A stretch of 64,000 nucleotides of DNA from Suilimivivens sp964393865 (GCA_964393865.1 CAYMUW010000010.1:1-64000), one strand, 5' to 3'; counted from the first letter of the stretch, positions 8,132-16,759 are shown. Numbers and translations: made by a program. The notes: generated by a model not told the origin, from the sequence alone.

Positions 8132-9670
8132 ATGTCGGATTTTGATGATAAAGATTTTAAGGACAAGAGCGGGGAAAAGGAAGAACTGGAGAACGTAAAT
8201 TCCGATGCCTCAGGGAAAGCAGAGGGTGAAGACAAAAAGGAAAGCGATTACGAGGATGTGTGCTTTATCTGCAGGCGGCCGGAGAGCAAAGCAGGGAAAA
8301 TGTTTAAGCTGCCCAACAATATTACCGTCTGCAACGATTGTATGCATAAGACTATGGATACGGTCAGTCAGTTTGACTACCAGGGAATGTTAAATAATCC
8401 TTCCTTTATGGATGATTTGAATAAAAACATGAACGGTCAGGGCTTTCCCAATATTCGGTTTGTAAACATAGCCGATCTGCAGGGAGAGGGCGGTATCCCC
8501 AACAAGCAGCGGGTGAAAAAGAAAAAGAAGGCGCAGGCCAGTGAGCCGGTATTGGATATCAAGAATATTCCTGCTCCGCATAAAATTAAAGCTCAGCTGG
8601 ATGATTATGTAATCGGGCAGGAGCATGCAAAAAAGGTAATTTCCGTGGCGGTGTATAATCATTATAAGCGTGTCGCCACAGAAACCATGGATGATATTGA
8701 AATTGAGAAGTCCAATATGCTGATGATCGGTCCTACCGGCTGCGGTAAGACTTATCTGGTGAAAACGCTGGCAAGACTTCTGGATGTGCCGCTTGCCATA
8801 GCGGATGCCACTTCTTTGACGGAGGCGGGTTATATCGGTGATGATATCGAAAGCGTGCTTTCCAAGCTGCTTGCTGCTGCGGACAATGATACGGAGAAGG
8901 CGGAGCGCGGAATTGTATTCATTGATGAGATTGATAAAATAGCCAAGAAGAAAAACACCAATAGCAGGGATGTCAGCGGTGAAAGCGTACAGCAGGGAAT
9001 GCTGCGGCTTTTGGAGGGTGCGGATGTGGAGGTTCCGGTAGGCGCCAACAGTAAGAATGCCATGGTGCCGCTTACCACCATCAACACCCGAAACATCCTT
9101 TTTATCTGCGGAGGCGCTTTCCCGGATCTGGAGGAGATTATCAAGCAAAGGCTGAAGAAGCAGACCTCTATCGGCTTTAATGCGGAGCTGAAGGATCGTT
9201 TTGACAAGGAAAAGAATATCATAAGCCAGGTTACTGTGGAGGATCTGAAAAAATTCGGAATGATACCGGAGTTTCTCGGAAGGCTTCCCGTTATCTATAC
9301 ACTGGATGCGCTGGACAAATCCATGATGGTGAAGATTTTAAAGGAGCCTAAAAATGCCATTTTAAAACAGTATCAAAAGCTGCTTGAGTTAGATGAGGTG
9401 AAGCTTGAGTTTGATGATGATGCTTTGGAGGCGATTGCCGAAAAGGCTATGAAAAAGGATACCGGCGCAAGAGCGCTGCGAGCCATTATCGAGGATTTTA
9501 TGCTGGATATTATGTATGAGATACCTAAGGATGAGAATATCGGCAGGGTAACCATCACCAGAGCTTATATTGAAGGAACCGGAGGTCCGGTGATTGATAT
9601 TCGAAGTGTCAGCGGGGAAAATCCGGATCATTTGAAGGTGATAGAGGATAAGGAGCAGCAGGAATCATAA
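8132..9670 (+). CDS. clpX: ATP-dependent Clp protease ATPase subunit ClpX
   Basis: ClpX unfolds proteins and feeds them to ClpP. The N-terminal zinc domain (CFICRRPE then VCNDC), Walker A (GPTGCGKTYLVKTLA), Walker B (IVFIDEIDKIA), pore loop (GYIGDD), the IGF loop that docks ClpP (TSIGFNAEL) and sensor 2 (GARALRAIIE) are all visible. It has 512 residues versus about 420 usually. The excess is an acidic 40-residue N-terminal extension before the zinc finger and a lysine-rich linker (VKKKKKAQ). The ATG at 8132 with AAGGAAAGG upstream is preferred to a TTG at 8102. No clpP is in the window. Confidence 0.94.
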   Translation: MSDFDDKDFKDKSGEKEELENVNSDASGKAEGEDKKESDYEDVCFICRRPESKAGKMFKLPNNITVCNDCMHKTMDTVSQFDYQGMLNNPSFMDDLNKNMNGQGFPNIRFVNIADLQGEGGIPNKQRVKKKKKAQASEPVLDIKNIPAPHKIKAQLDDYVIGQEHAKKVISVAVYNHYKRVATETMDDIEIEKSNMLMIGPTGCGKTYLVKTLARLLDVPLAIADATSLTEAGYIGDDIESVLSKLLAAADNDTEKAERGIVFIDEIDKIAKKKNTNSRDVSGESVQQGMLRLLEGADVEVPVGANSKNAMVPLTTINTRNILFICGGAFPDLEEIIKQRLKKQTSIGFNAELKDRFDKEKNIISQVTVEDLKKFGMIPEFLGRLPVIYTLDALDKSMMVKILKEPKNAILKQYQKLLELDEVKLEFDDDALEAIAEKAMKKDTGARALRAIIEDFMLDIMYEIPKDENIGRVTITRAYIEGTGGPVIDIRSVSGENPDHLKVIEDKEQQES

Positions 9671-9681
9671 CGGTAAAACGG

Positions 9682-9718
9682 CTGTCTGGGAGAGGAAATG
9701 TTCTCAGGCAGTTTTTTT
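9682..9718 (+). terminator. Rho-independent terminator after clpX
   Basis: An 11-bp stem with three G-U pairs (CTGTCTGGGAG with TTCTCAGGCAG) is followed by seven T. Confidence 0.85.
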
Positions 9719-9721
9719 GTC

Positions 9722-9775
9722 TCATAGGAAAAACCTTAATGCATTAATGCGTGAAAGTGATTGCCTTTCCTATGA
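9722..9775. repeat. Inverted repeat enclosing a palindrome
   Basis: TCATAGGAAA at 9722-9731 and its exact complement TTTCCTATGA at 9766-9775 flank the perfect palindrome GCATTAATGC at 9741-9750. It lies between the clpX terminator and the next promoter. It could be a backup terminator or protein site; no T run follows. Confidence 0.5.
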
Positions 9776-9843
9776 AATGAAAAGTACTCCGTGCGGGAAG
9801 GCTGAACTGCTACGCAAGTGTTGCAATTGTAAAAAAACGGTTA

Positions 9844-9898
9844 TTGACAGCTAAGACGAGTTAGCTTATACTAACTAATGGAAATGAAAATCGTTATC
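9844..9898 (+). promoter_or_regulatory. Promoter with GTTAG-N6-CTAAC operator (site A) and Fur-box-like sequence
   Basis: TTGACA at 9844-9849 and TATACT at 9867-9872 are 17 bases apart. The palindrome AGTTAG-CTTATA-CTAACT at 9859-9876 sits exactly over the -10. Directly after it, 9881-9898 (GAAATGAAAATCGTTATC) resembles the Fur consensus GATAATGATAATCATTATC apart from one missing base and two changes. The promoter drives the Fur-like regulator and the metal-binding membrane protein. Two overlapping metal-type operators suggest dual control; this is inference. Confidence 0.75.
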
Positions 9899-9935
9899 AA
9901 TATGGATGACAGCATTGTAGGGAGTGAGTACATAA

Positions 9936-10406
9936 ATGGCAGAAACAAAGAAGCAAAGAAACTGTTATGAGCAAGAGGAATATGAGCGTACCATGATGCA
10001 GAAGGAAATTATTCTGCAGAAATTAAGGGAAAGGGGCTGCAGAATTACCAGACAAAGGCAGATGCTCCTTGATGTGATTTTGGAGGAAAGCTGTTCCTGC
10101 TGTAAGGAGATTTATTATAGGGCATCAAAGATTGATCCGGGTATCGGTGCGGCAACCGTTTATCGAATGGTGAATACACTGGAGGAAATCGGAGCGATCA
10201 GCAGAAAAAATATGTACAGGATTGCCTGTGGAATGGAATGTACGGTTGAGGATGCCTGCACAATCAGTCTGGATGATGACACGGTACATCATCTTTCTGC
10301 GCAGAAGTGGAATTCTGTTATTTTGGAGGGCCTTAAGGCATGCGGTTATGCAAGCAATCAGAAGATCAGAAGCGTTGTGGTCAGACCCTGCATAGGGAAA
10401 AGCTGA
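9936..10406 (+). CDS. Fur-family-like winged-helix regulator with divergent C-terminus
   Basis: The 156-residue protein has a Fur-type DNA-binding domain (about residues 25-95: RGCRITRQRQMLLDVI, then GIGAATVYRMVNTLEEIGAI), including the recognition helix of Fur/PerR/Zur proteins. The usual dimerisation domain with the histidine-rich HHHFxCxxCG motif is not seen. In its place are scattered cysteines (IACGMECTVEDAC) and a DDDTVHHLSAQKW segment. It may sense a metal differently or have lost sensing. Its promoter carries a Fur-like box and site A, and a metal-binding membrane protein follows 14 bases downstream, consistent with an iron or other metal response. Confidence 0.82.
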   Translation: MAETKKQRNCYEQEEYERTMMQKEIILQKLRERGCRITRQRQMLLDVILEESCSCCKEIYYRASKIDPGIGAATVYRMVNTLEEIGAISRKNMYRIACGMECTVEDACTISLDDDTVHHLSAQKWNSVILEGLKACGYASNQKIRSVVVRPCIGKS

Positions 10407-10420
10407 TAAGGAGGGATATT

Positions 10421-10789
10421 ATGTCAACTGCAATTATTTGTGGAATTTTGTTAGTGATCTGCTTCATCGGTGTGAGAAGCTACATAAAGAAAATAGCGCA
10501 CGGGTGCTGCGGAAGCGGCGGTGATGAGATTAAGAAGGTAAAGGTACAGGATCGTGATTTGTCTCATTATCCATACAGTTGCAGCATGAAGGTAGACGGT
10601 ATGACCTGCAGCAATTGTAAGAAGCGGGTGGAAAACGCCTTCAATGAAAAGGAAGGTTTTTGGGCAAAGGTGGACCTGAAAGAAAATTCCGTGCAGGTTT
10701 ATTCCAAGCAACAGGTAACTGAGGAGGAATTGCGGGCGATTGTTCGTAAAGCGGGGTATCAGCCGAGAGAGATATTGATAAATAATTAA
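10421..10789 (+). CDS. Membrane-anchored Cys-rich protein with heavy-metal-associated (HMA) domain
   Basis: The protein has 122 residues from the ATG at 10421, which follows an AAGGAGGG site; a longer in-frame ORF upstream overlaps the regulator and lacks such a site. Residues 1-25 are a transmembrane helix followed by KKIAHGCCGSGGDEIKK, which resembles the small FeoB-associated Cys-rich (P12-type) membrane proteins. Residues about 50-120 form an HMA ferredoxin-like fold with the metal pair CxxC in DGMTCSNCKKRVE. It probably handles Cu or Fe at the membrane, co-regulated with the Fur-like protein. The fusion of the two parts is unusual. Confidence 0.8.
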   Translation: MSTAIICGILLVICFIGVRSYIKKIAHGCCGSGGDEIKKVKVQDRDLSHYPYSCSMKVDGMTCSNCKKRVENAFNEKEGFWAKVDLKENSVQVYSKQQVTEEELRAIVRKAGYQPREILINN

Positions 10790-10795
10790 GAAAAG

Positions 10796-10834
10796 CTGTC
10801 ACGCTAACAGGCAAACGGTTAGTGTGACAGTTTT
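10796..10834 (+). terminator. Terminator after the HMA protein gene
   Basis: A 13-bp stem, CTGTCACGCTAAC with GTTAGTGTGACAG (one G-U), a 9-base loop and four T. The CTAAC/GTTAG here are in the opposite order to the operator motif and belong to the stem. Confidence 0.8.
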
Positions 10835-10842
10835 AGGAAGAA

Positions 10843-11046
10843 ATGAAACAGAAGGCGATTAATCGTTTGATGGAGAACCGGACAAGTATTGTGATTGCCC
10901 ATCGCCTTTCCACTATCAGGGATATGGACCGCATTTTGGTTCTGGAACAAGGACAGATTGAAGAGGAGGGAACCCATGAGGAGCTTATGGCCCGGAAGGG
11001 GTGGTATTATCAGTTGTATCAGCAGGGAGTCGGAAATTGTGGGTAG
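10843..11046 (+). pseudogene. 3' fragment of an ABC exporter (MsbA/MdlB type)
   Basis: These 67 codons encode only the end of an ABC ATPase domain: the H-loop (SIVIAHRLSTIRDMDRILVL), the EQGQIEEEGTHEELM segment and a short tail WYYQLYQQG. The membrane domain, Walker A, signature and Walker B are absent. It begins nine bases after a terminator, so no upstream part remains. This is a deletion remnant of a fused membrane-ATPase exporter. No product is expected. Confidence 0.85.
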
Positions 11047-11098
11047 TACCTTTTAGCACCCTGATCCATATAGTAAAGAAAAAGACTGTAGGTTATAT

Positions 11099-11440
11099 AT
11101 GACAGACAGGGAGAAAATAATTTCCAACGATTATTATGATCTGATTACAGATTATATTCATCCATCGCCGGGTAATCTGAATATACGGGACTTTGTGTTT
11201 CAGCCGGTGGAGGGAGAGATCGGAATCACCTATGTAAACAGGAGTGAAGCGGCACCGCTCAATATCAGCGAATATTCTTATCCGGTATTGCCTAAGGTGT
11301 ATGGGCTTATGCAGCTTCAAGCGGGAAGCGGACAGACCTTTGATCCTACGCCCCTAATCCGCAGCGGAATCACGCAGATGCAGCGGGGCCCTCTAAATCT
11401 CACAGGAAGGGGTGTAGTAATCGGATTTCTTGATACGGGG
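11099..11440 (+). pseudogene. N-terminal half of a split S8 (subtilisin-like) protease
   Basis: The first 114 codons belong to a cytoplasmic-type S8 protease of the CspB-like group of clostridia. They end in GRGVVIGFLDTG, which carries the catalytic aspartate. The open frame then runs a further 20 codons into unrelated sequence (to 11503). The histidine and serine parts are missing here but occur at 42825-44204, beginning exactly with the residues expected next. The break is at the GGGG of the glycine codon after GATAC. The two pieces together would be about 573 residues, a plausible full length. The fragment alone cannot be an active protease. Confidence 0.88.
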
Positions 11441-11458
11441 GATGGTGTTAATATAATG
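11437..11458. other. Left attachment site (attL) of the integrated segment
   Basis: Core GGGG at 11437-11440, then GAT, then GGTGTTAA at 11444-11451 and TATAATG. The right end, read inward on the other strand, has the same core, a 3-base gap, GGTGTTAA and ATAAATG: 12 of 15 positions match, with identical spacing from the core. Left of the core is protease coding sequence. Confidence 0.78.
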
Positions 11459-12412
11459 TCAGGTTGCCTGCTGTTGTTCCAATTGTTTAATGCGTTCCTG
11501 TAAAGCCAGGATTTGTGAATCCTTTTCTATTAATGCATCGTTTTGCTTTTTGAGAGTTCTGTCCTTCTCTTTTAATGCATTGTCTTTTTCATTTACGATC
11601 CGTTCAAATTCCCGATCCTTTTCTGTCAACTGCTGCTCGTGCTCCTTTTCGATGATATCAATATCCAGCATCAAAGATTCGTCTGTCATTTCATTCAATT
11701 CCTCCATTTCCTCATAATGGGAGTAAATGTGTTCATACAGCTTGTGGGTATAGCGTTTCAGTTTCCGTGCATCGGACTGGGTGATATTGCCAAGCCGCAG
11801 ATTTTCCTCTATGCTTTCCAGTATATCATGCTGTATTAGATTTTTCAATGCCTCGAGGTTATCTTTTGAACGGGATTTCGATATGACGTCCCGAAGCTTT
11901 AACAGCATAAAAGGAATTAAGATAATCATTTTCTTCTGATTTAACTCCTGTGCCGAAACCTGATTGAAGAGAAAGGCGCTTGCTTTGTAATCAAAGTATC
12001 CTTGGGAACCAAAGTTAAGCCTTAAGGTATATTCTTCGGGAATGCTTTTTTCAGGAGCCAGATATATGATTTTCGGCTCCGGGAAGCACAATTCGGAATA
12101 GGTCTCATGAATGATGGAATTTCGATTTGCATGGGAAAAGCCATATTCGAAAACCCGAAGGACAATGGTTTCATCCGTGGTCATTTGTGCTTCCAGATGA
12201 TAGCTCTGATTTTCATTGATGGTGAGAATGGTGTCAGCCAGAGTTTTCTTTAATTCCCCATCCACAAATTCTGTCCAGTTGTATCGGATGGTACTGTCCT
12301 CGGGATAGTCGGTTTCGAATAAACCGTTGATTAGGTTGATAACTGATTTAGACGATAAGGTCAGGACTTTTTTAAAGATCTTATCATAGATGTGATAGAT
12401 TGTTTGTGACAT
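11459..12412 (-). CDS. PD-(D/E)XK nuclease-family (Rpn/YhgA-like) protein with coiled-coil tail
   Basis: This 317-residue protein resembles the Rpn/PDDEXK transposase-like nuclease family. The N-terminal part has YHIYDKIFKKVLTLS and the core ADTILTINENQSYHLEAQM, which fits D-x(n)-E-x-Q of the nuclease fold. A helical middle domain (about residues 160-240) precedes a C-terminal charged coiled coil with repeating EKD units (EKDREFERIVNEKDNALKEK and on). Rpn proteins are DNA endonucleases that promote recombination. It ends 15 bases inside the left end of the integrated segment, pointing toward it, with no terminator between. Confidence 0.82.
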   Translation of the reverse strand: MSQTIYHIYDKIFKKVLTLSSKSVINLINGLFETDYPEDSTIRYNWTEFVDGELKKTLADTILTINENQSYHLEAQMTTDETIVLRVFEYGFSHANRNSIIHETYSELCFPEPKIIYLAPEKSIPEEYTLRLNFGSQGYFDYKASAFLFNQVSAQELNQKKMIILIPFMLLKLRDVISKSRSKDNLEALKNLIQHDILESIEENLRLGNITQSDARKLKRYTHKLYEHIYSHYEEMEELNEMTDESLMLDIDIIEKEHEQQLTEKDREFERIVNEKDNALKEKDRTLKKQNDALIEKDSQILALQERIKQLEQQQAT

Positions 12413-12784
12413 AGTACTCCTTTTCGAATGGTATTTTTGTTAGGCTGCAGGCGTTAAATTACCTTTTAAAACCTGAAGCTTTATTAATGTAAGTAACAGA
12501 ATTTTAAGATGATTTTTAAACAATCAAAGGCATCCCTCCTTTACAATAGAATAAAAGTGCTTGAAATTATGGCTGAAACAGCCAATGACAAATAAGATAA
12601 TAAAGATATAAATAAAAAAGATGAAAATAGCATATCACGAAAAACGGAATATTGCAAACAAAAAATCTTAGAAAGAAAATTTCAGGAAGAAAAATTAATT
12701 ATGTCCATTTAAGGATTATTTAATAATCTTCTTTTATAATAACCTCATACCGGTAAAAACAAAGCCTTGGCAAAAGGAGAAAAA
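12413..12784 (+). promoter_or_regulatory. AT-rich divergent intergenic region
   Basis: No gene is evident in this very A-rich stretch. TATAAT at 12735-12740 probably serves the ABC permease; no good -35 lies at the right distance, which would fit activation by the nearby two-component system. AAAAGGAG at 12772-12779 is the ribosome site for the start at 12785. Confidence 0.4.
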
Positions 12785-15161
12785 ATGCTGTTACACATAT
12801 TAAAAAAGGATTTAAAAAGAAAGCGGACCATGAACGTTGTACTGCTTCTGTTTATCACTATGGCAACTACGTTTCTGGCAAGCAGTGTCAATAATCTGGT
12901 TACCATACAAGGGGCGGTGGATTCCTTTCTTCAGATGGCTAAAACGCCGGACCTTATCATGCTGGAAATGGGAGAGGGGGAAAAAGCGCCTGTTGAGGGA
13001 TTTCTTGAGAACTGCGAATACGTGACGGAGTATGATGTTTATGACATGCATACATTGATGGATGATGAAATTGAAATTGTATCCTGTGCGCTGATTCCGG
13101 AAAAGCACGGGTATGAGAAGGGGAATACGGTTTCGGTAGGAATTGTCCCGGATAATTTTATGAAGGTTTTTGATGAGGAAGGAAATCCCTTTGTGCTGGG
13201 GGGAGGTAGCTCTTCCAAGCCAGCAGGCACAGGCCAATGATCTGCAGACAGGGGATATTCTGAAAATAAGCTGCGAAGGGAAATCAAAGGAATTTACGGT
13301 TAAAACCATCGTTAAGGATGCGGTATTCGGCAGCCAGTATATGGGTTTTAAAAGAATATTTATTTCCGAGGAGGATTATGACTGGCTTTATAAGGATGCG
13401 GCAGCGGTTCATACATTGCTTTACGGTGTAAATTATTCGGATAAAGAAGCTTTTACCACAGAGTTTAATAAAAATAATTTTCAGGTGATATCAAGCATTG
13501 ACGGGTCGATTGTAAGGATGTGTTATGTATTTGATATGTTGATTGCCGGTATTTTAATCGTGGTAAGTATCTGCCTGATTTTGATTTCATTTTTAATCCT
13601 GCGCTTTACCATTGTGTTTACACTGCAGGAGGACTATAAGGAAATCGGTGTCATGAAGGCAATCGGTATCAGGGATATCAGCATTAAGGGAATTTATCTT
13701 TTAAAATATTTTGCAATTGCTGTTTTGGGGGCAGCGGCGGGACTTGGATTCAGCCTGCCTTTTGAGAAGCTGCTGCTTTCACAGACTATGACCAATCTGG
13801 TGGTATCTGAGGTGGAAAGCAAAGTGCAGATTAATATGTTATGTGCAGTGGCAATTATTTTGATTGTCCTTCTGTTCTGTTATAGCAGTACAGGAAAAGT
13901 GAAAAAGTATACTGCAATAGAAGCAATTCGAAACGGAGGAAACGGCGAAAGATACACGGTAAGGAATCTGTTAAGGCTGCATAAGCAGAAAAGAATGCCC
14001 TCTTTTGTTTATATGGCGGCAAATGATGTAATCAGCAACAGGAAAAGATATCTGGTGCTGGCGCTGATCTTTTGTCTCGGAACGCTGCTGATATTGATCC
14101 CTTTAAAGACTATTCATACCCTGGAGGATAAAGATATTATACGAACCTTTGCGTTGCAAAGCTCTTCTGTTTTTATTGATACAGGTGGGCTGGAAAATTA
14201 TATGATAGAAAAGGACAATTCGCTTCTCACCTCTGAATTGAATGAAATGAAGGAGATTTTAAGTGAACATGGATTTGGGGCAGAGGTCTGGATAGAGATG
14301 ATGTATTCTGTTCCCTGTTATGGTGATGATCCGGAGAAGCTGTATGCCTATTTTACCCTACAGCAGCTTGGAAGGGATGAAGACGATTATGATGTGATAG
14401 AAGGCAAGGTTCCGGTTCTGCCTAATGAGGTAATGGTTACGGAAGCATCGGCAAAGGAGCTTGGAGTGGAGATAGGTGATACCGTTTATTATCGATATGC
14501 TGACAAGGTAGATGAGTTTCTGGTCACAGGTATTTATCAGACTATGATGAACCTGGGAAAAGGGCTTCGTGTGAGCAAGAATGCTGAGATTGCGTATTCG
14601 TGTCTAAGCGGCCTGATGGGCATACAGGTTGAAATTGACAGTGATCTGGAGGATGAGGAGATCAAAGAACAGCTTCAGAAAATTTTCCCGGATTATAAGA
14701 TTGATACCTGTAGTGAACATGCAAATAGTATGACCGGAGATGTGCTGGATCAGCTTGGCAGTGTACAGCTGTTGATTGTCGGTGTGGTTCTTTTCGTTAA
14801 TATTATGATTACGGTGCTTACCATGAAAACACTGATCACCAGAGAACGGGGAGAGATTGCCATGCTAAAGAGCATTGGATTTTCGGACAAAACCTTAAAG
14901 GGATGGCAGAGCACGCGGATTCTGCTGGTACTTTGTGCCGCAATATTTCTGGGCGCACTGCTCTCCGGGCCGCTTTCATCTGTTACCTCAGGATCGATTT
15001 TTGCCATGATGGGCGGCACTAATATTAAGCTGATCACCAGGCCTCTTGAAGCGTATGTCATTTATCCGCTGATTATGCTGGCGGTAACAGGGCTTGCAGC
15101 ATATCTGTGTGCCAACGAGGTGAAAAAGGTGGAGCTTAAGGAAATCAATACCATTGAATAA
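12785..15161 (+). pseudogene. FtsX/MacB-type ABC permease, frameshifted in a G6 tract
   Basis: The intact gene would encode an approximately 790-residue permease with two FtsX-type repeats and about eight to ten membrane helices. The first frame (from 12785) covers the N-terminal helix and part of the extracellular domain and stops at 13240. The second covers the rest, from about 13200 to 15161. The frames join smoothly if one G is removed from GGGGGG at 13198-13203 (reading then LGEVALPSQQAQ). It is either a true frameshift, a phase-variable tract or a sequencing error. The ATPase starts 16 bases downstream and a two-component system follows. Such exporters commonly act in peptide antibiotic resistance. 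Confidence 0.83.
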
Positions 15162-15177
15162 AAGGAGGAACAGGGAA

Positions 15178-15948
15178 ATGGGTCAGCTTAAAGTAAAGGA
15201 TTTGTGCAAAACATATATAGTAAATAAAAGGCAGAATAACGTGCTTCGCAATATTAATCTGACGGTGGAAGACGGAGAAATGGTGGCTGTTATGGGGCCC
15301 TCCGGATCGGGAAAGTCAACACTGTTATATACGGTCAGCGGCATGGACAGCGCTACCGCAGGAAAAGTAACCTTTTTCGGAAAAGAAATAGACAGCCTGA
15401 ATGCCAAGGAAATGAGCAGAATACGGCTTACGGAAATGGGATTTATTTTTCAGCAGATGTATCTGTTAAAAAATCTTACCATTTATGATAATATTATCTT
15501 GCCGGCGTATCAGGCAAACGAAGGTCATGGAAAAAGGGGCCGCATGGAGATTAACGAGCGTGCAAAGGAGCTGATGCGGAAGCTCGGAATCATTGAGATT
15601 GCCGAAAATGACATTACGGAGGTTTCCGGAGGACAGCTGCAAAGAGCCTGTATTTGCCGGAGCCTGATTAACCAGCCTAAAATGATTTTTGCGGACGAAC
15701 CTACCGGGGCTTTAAATCAGCAGAATTCCAGGGAGGTTATGCGGGAGCTGTGCAGGATTAACAGGGAAGGCACTACGATTATGCTGGTTACCCACGACAG
15801 TAAGGTGGCGGCCAAAAGCGACAGAGTGCTTTATATTGAGGACGGAACCATTAAGGGTGAGATGAAGCTGGGTAAATTTGAAGAGGAAAGTGAAATCAGA
15901 GAAAGGGAGAGAAAGCTGTCGGGATGGCTTTTGGAAATGGGATGGTAG
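15178..15948 (+). CDS. ABC transporter ATP-binding protein (MacB/LolD type)
   Basis: This 256-residue ATPase partners the FtsX permease immediately upstream. Walker A (GPSGSGKSTLL), Q-loop (FIFQQMYLL), signature (VSGGQLQRACICRSL), Walker B with the EPTGAL motif (MIFADEPTGALNQQNS) and H-loop (MLVTHDSKVA) are present. The EPTGAL motif is typical of the LolD/BceA/MacB group. The ATG at 15178 follows AAAGGAGG; the TTG-type start at 15154 would overlap the permease. If the permease is really broken, this ATPase has no partner at this locus. Confidence 0.93.
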   Translation: MGQLKVKDLCKTYIVNKRQNNVLRNINLTVEDGEMVAVMGPSGSGKSTLLYTVSGMDSATAGKVTFFGKEIDSLNAKEMSRIRLTEMGFIFQQMYLLKNLTIYDNIILPAYQANEGHGKRGRMEINERAKELMRKLGIIEIAENDITEVSGGQLQRACICRSLINQPKMIFADEPTGALNQQNSREVMRELCRINREGTTIMLVTHDSKVAAKSDRVLYIEDGTIKGEMKLGKFEEESEIRERERKLSGWLLEMGW

Positions 15949-15950
15949 AA

Positions 15951-16039
15951 ATGTGAGAAGTATCTCTAAGGCGTCAAAAAACGCCGCCCAAGAGATACTA
16001 GGTCTCGCATAAGAAGAATGCTCCCAGAGGAGCATTCTT
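15951..16039 (+). terminator. Two consecutive hairpins between the exporter and the two-component genes
   Basis: The first is a long interrupted hairpin at about 15951-16010: ATGTGAGA with TCTCGCAT outside, AGTATCTCT with AGAGATACT, and GGCGT with ACGCC inside. The second is a perfect 11-bp stem, AAGAATGCTCC/GGAGCATTCTT (16014-16039), with a CAGA loop. Neither has a T run, so they may be weak terminators, processing or attenuation structures that set exporter versus regulator levels. Confidence 0.6.
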
Positions 16040-16078
16040 CCTGAAATGTAGCATGTCTTGAGATAAGGGAGAAAAATA

Positions 16079-16759
16079 ATGATTGATATTCTTCTTGTGG
16101 AGGATAACAGGGAGCTTGCGGAGCTTCTCGGTACATTCCTGAAACGGGATGGGTATACAGTAGAGCATAAGGAAAGCGGTGAGAAGGCGCTTGCTTTCCT
16201 TAAGGAGAACAGGGCGAAGCTGATTCTTCTGGATATTATGCTGCCAGGGATGGATGGGTTTGGTTTTTGCGCAGATGTGCGAAAGACGAGCAATACACCG
16301 ATTATCATTATGAGTGCCCGGGTGGACAAGGAAGATCAGATGAACGGGTTTGCGCTGGGAGCCGATGATTATGTGGAGAAGCCGGTTGATGCTGATATTT
16401 TACTGGCGAAAATCGGCGCTTTGATGAGGAGAAATTATGATTTAAGGCAGGGAAATGCCTTGATTCATTCCGGCGCTGTTTCCATAGATAAGGATGCAAA
16501 GCAGGTGTTTTTTCACGGACAGGAGGTTTCTCTTACCGTGAAGGAATACGAGCTGTTGCTATTGCTGGCAGAAAATCCGGGCCGAACCTTAAGCAAGGAA
16601 TATCTGTTTAACCAGATATGGGGCATTGACAGCTTCAGTGAAAGCCAGACTCTCACGGTACATATCAAAATGCTCAGGGATAAGATTGAGGAGGAGCCGG
16701 GCAGGCCAAGGAGGATTAAGACGGTATGGGGTGTAGGCTACAGATATGAAGAAAATTAA
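16079..16759 (+). CDS. OmpR-family response regulator
   Basis: This 226-residue protein has a receiver domain with the acidic pocket (VEDN), the phosphorylated aspartate in LILLDIMLPGMDG, the switch threonine/serine position (IIIMSARVDKEDQ) and the lysine in YVEKPVD. A C-terminal winged helix follows (LTVKEYELLLLLAENPGRTL to TVWGVGYRYEEN). It overlaps the histidine kinase by 14 bases. It probably regulates the exporter genes upstream, as in peptide-antibiotic sensing modules; the target is inferred from position only. Confidence 0.95.
   Translation: MIDILLVEDNRELAELLGTFLKRDGYTVEHKESGEKALAFLKENRAKLILLDIMLPGMDGFGFCADVRKTSNTPIIIMSARVDKEDQMNGFALGADDYVEKPVDADILLAKIGALMRRNYDLRQGNALIHSGAVSIDKDAKQVFFHGQEVSLTVKEYELLLLLAENPGRTLSKEYLFNQIWGIDSFSESQTLTVHIKMLRDKIEEEPGRPRRIKTVWGVGYRYEEN

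Noticed and set aside
10804..10822. CTAAC...GTTAG as a fifth operator copy
   Set aside because: The halves are in the reverse order and are part of a terminator stem.
11438..11443. A longer shared core GGGGAT for the attachment sites (11438-11443 and 42824-42829)
   Set aside because: Joining at GGGGAT puts the protease out of frame and shifts the core off the centre of the TTAACACC/GGTGTTAA dyad. GGGG satisfies both.
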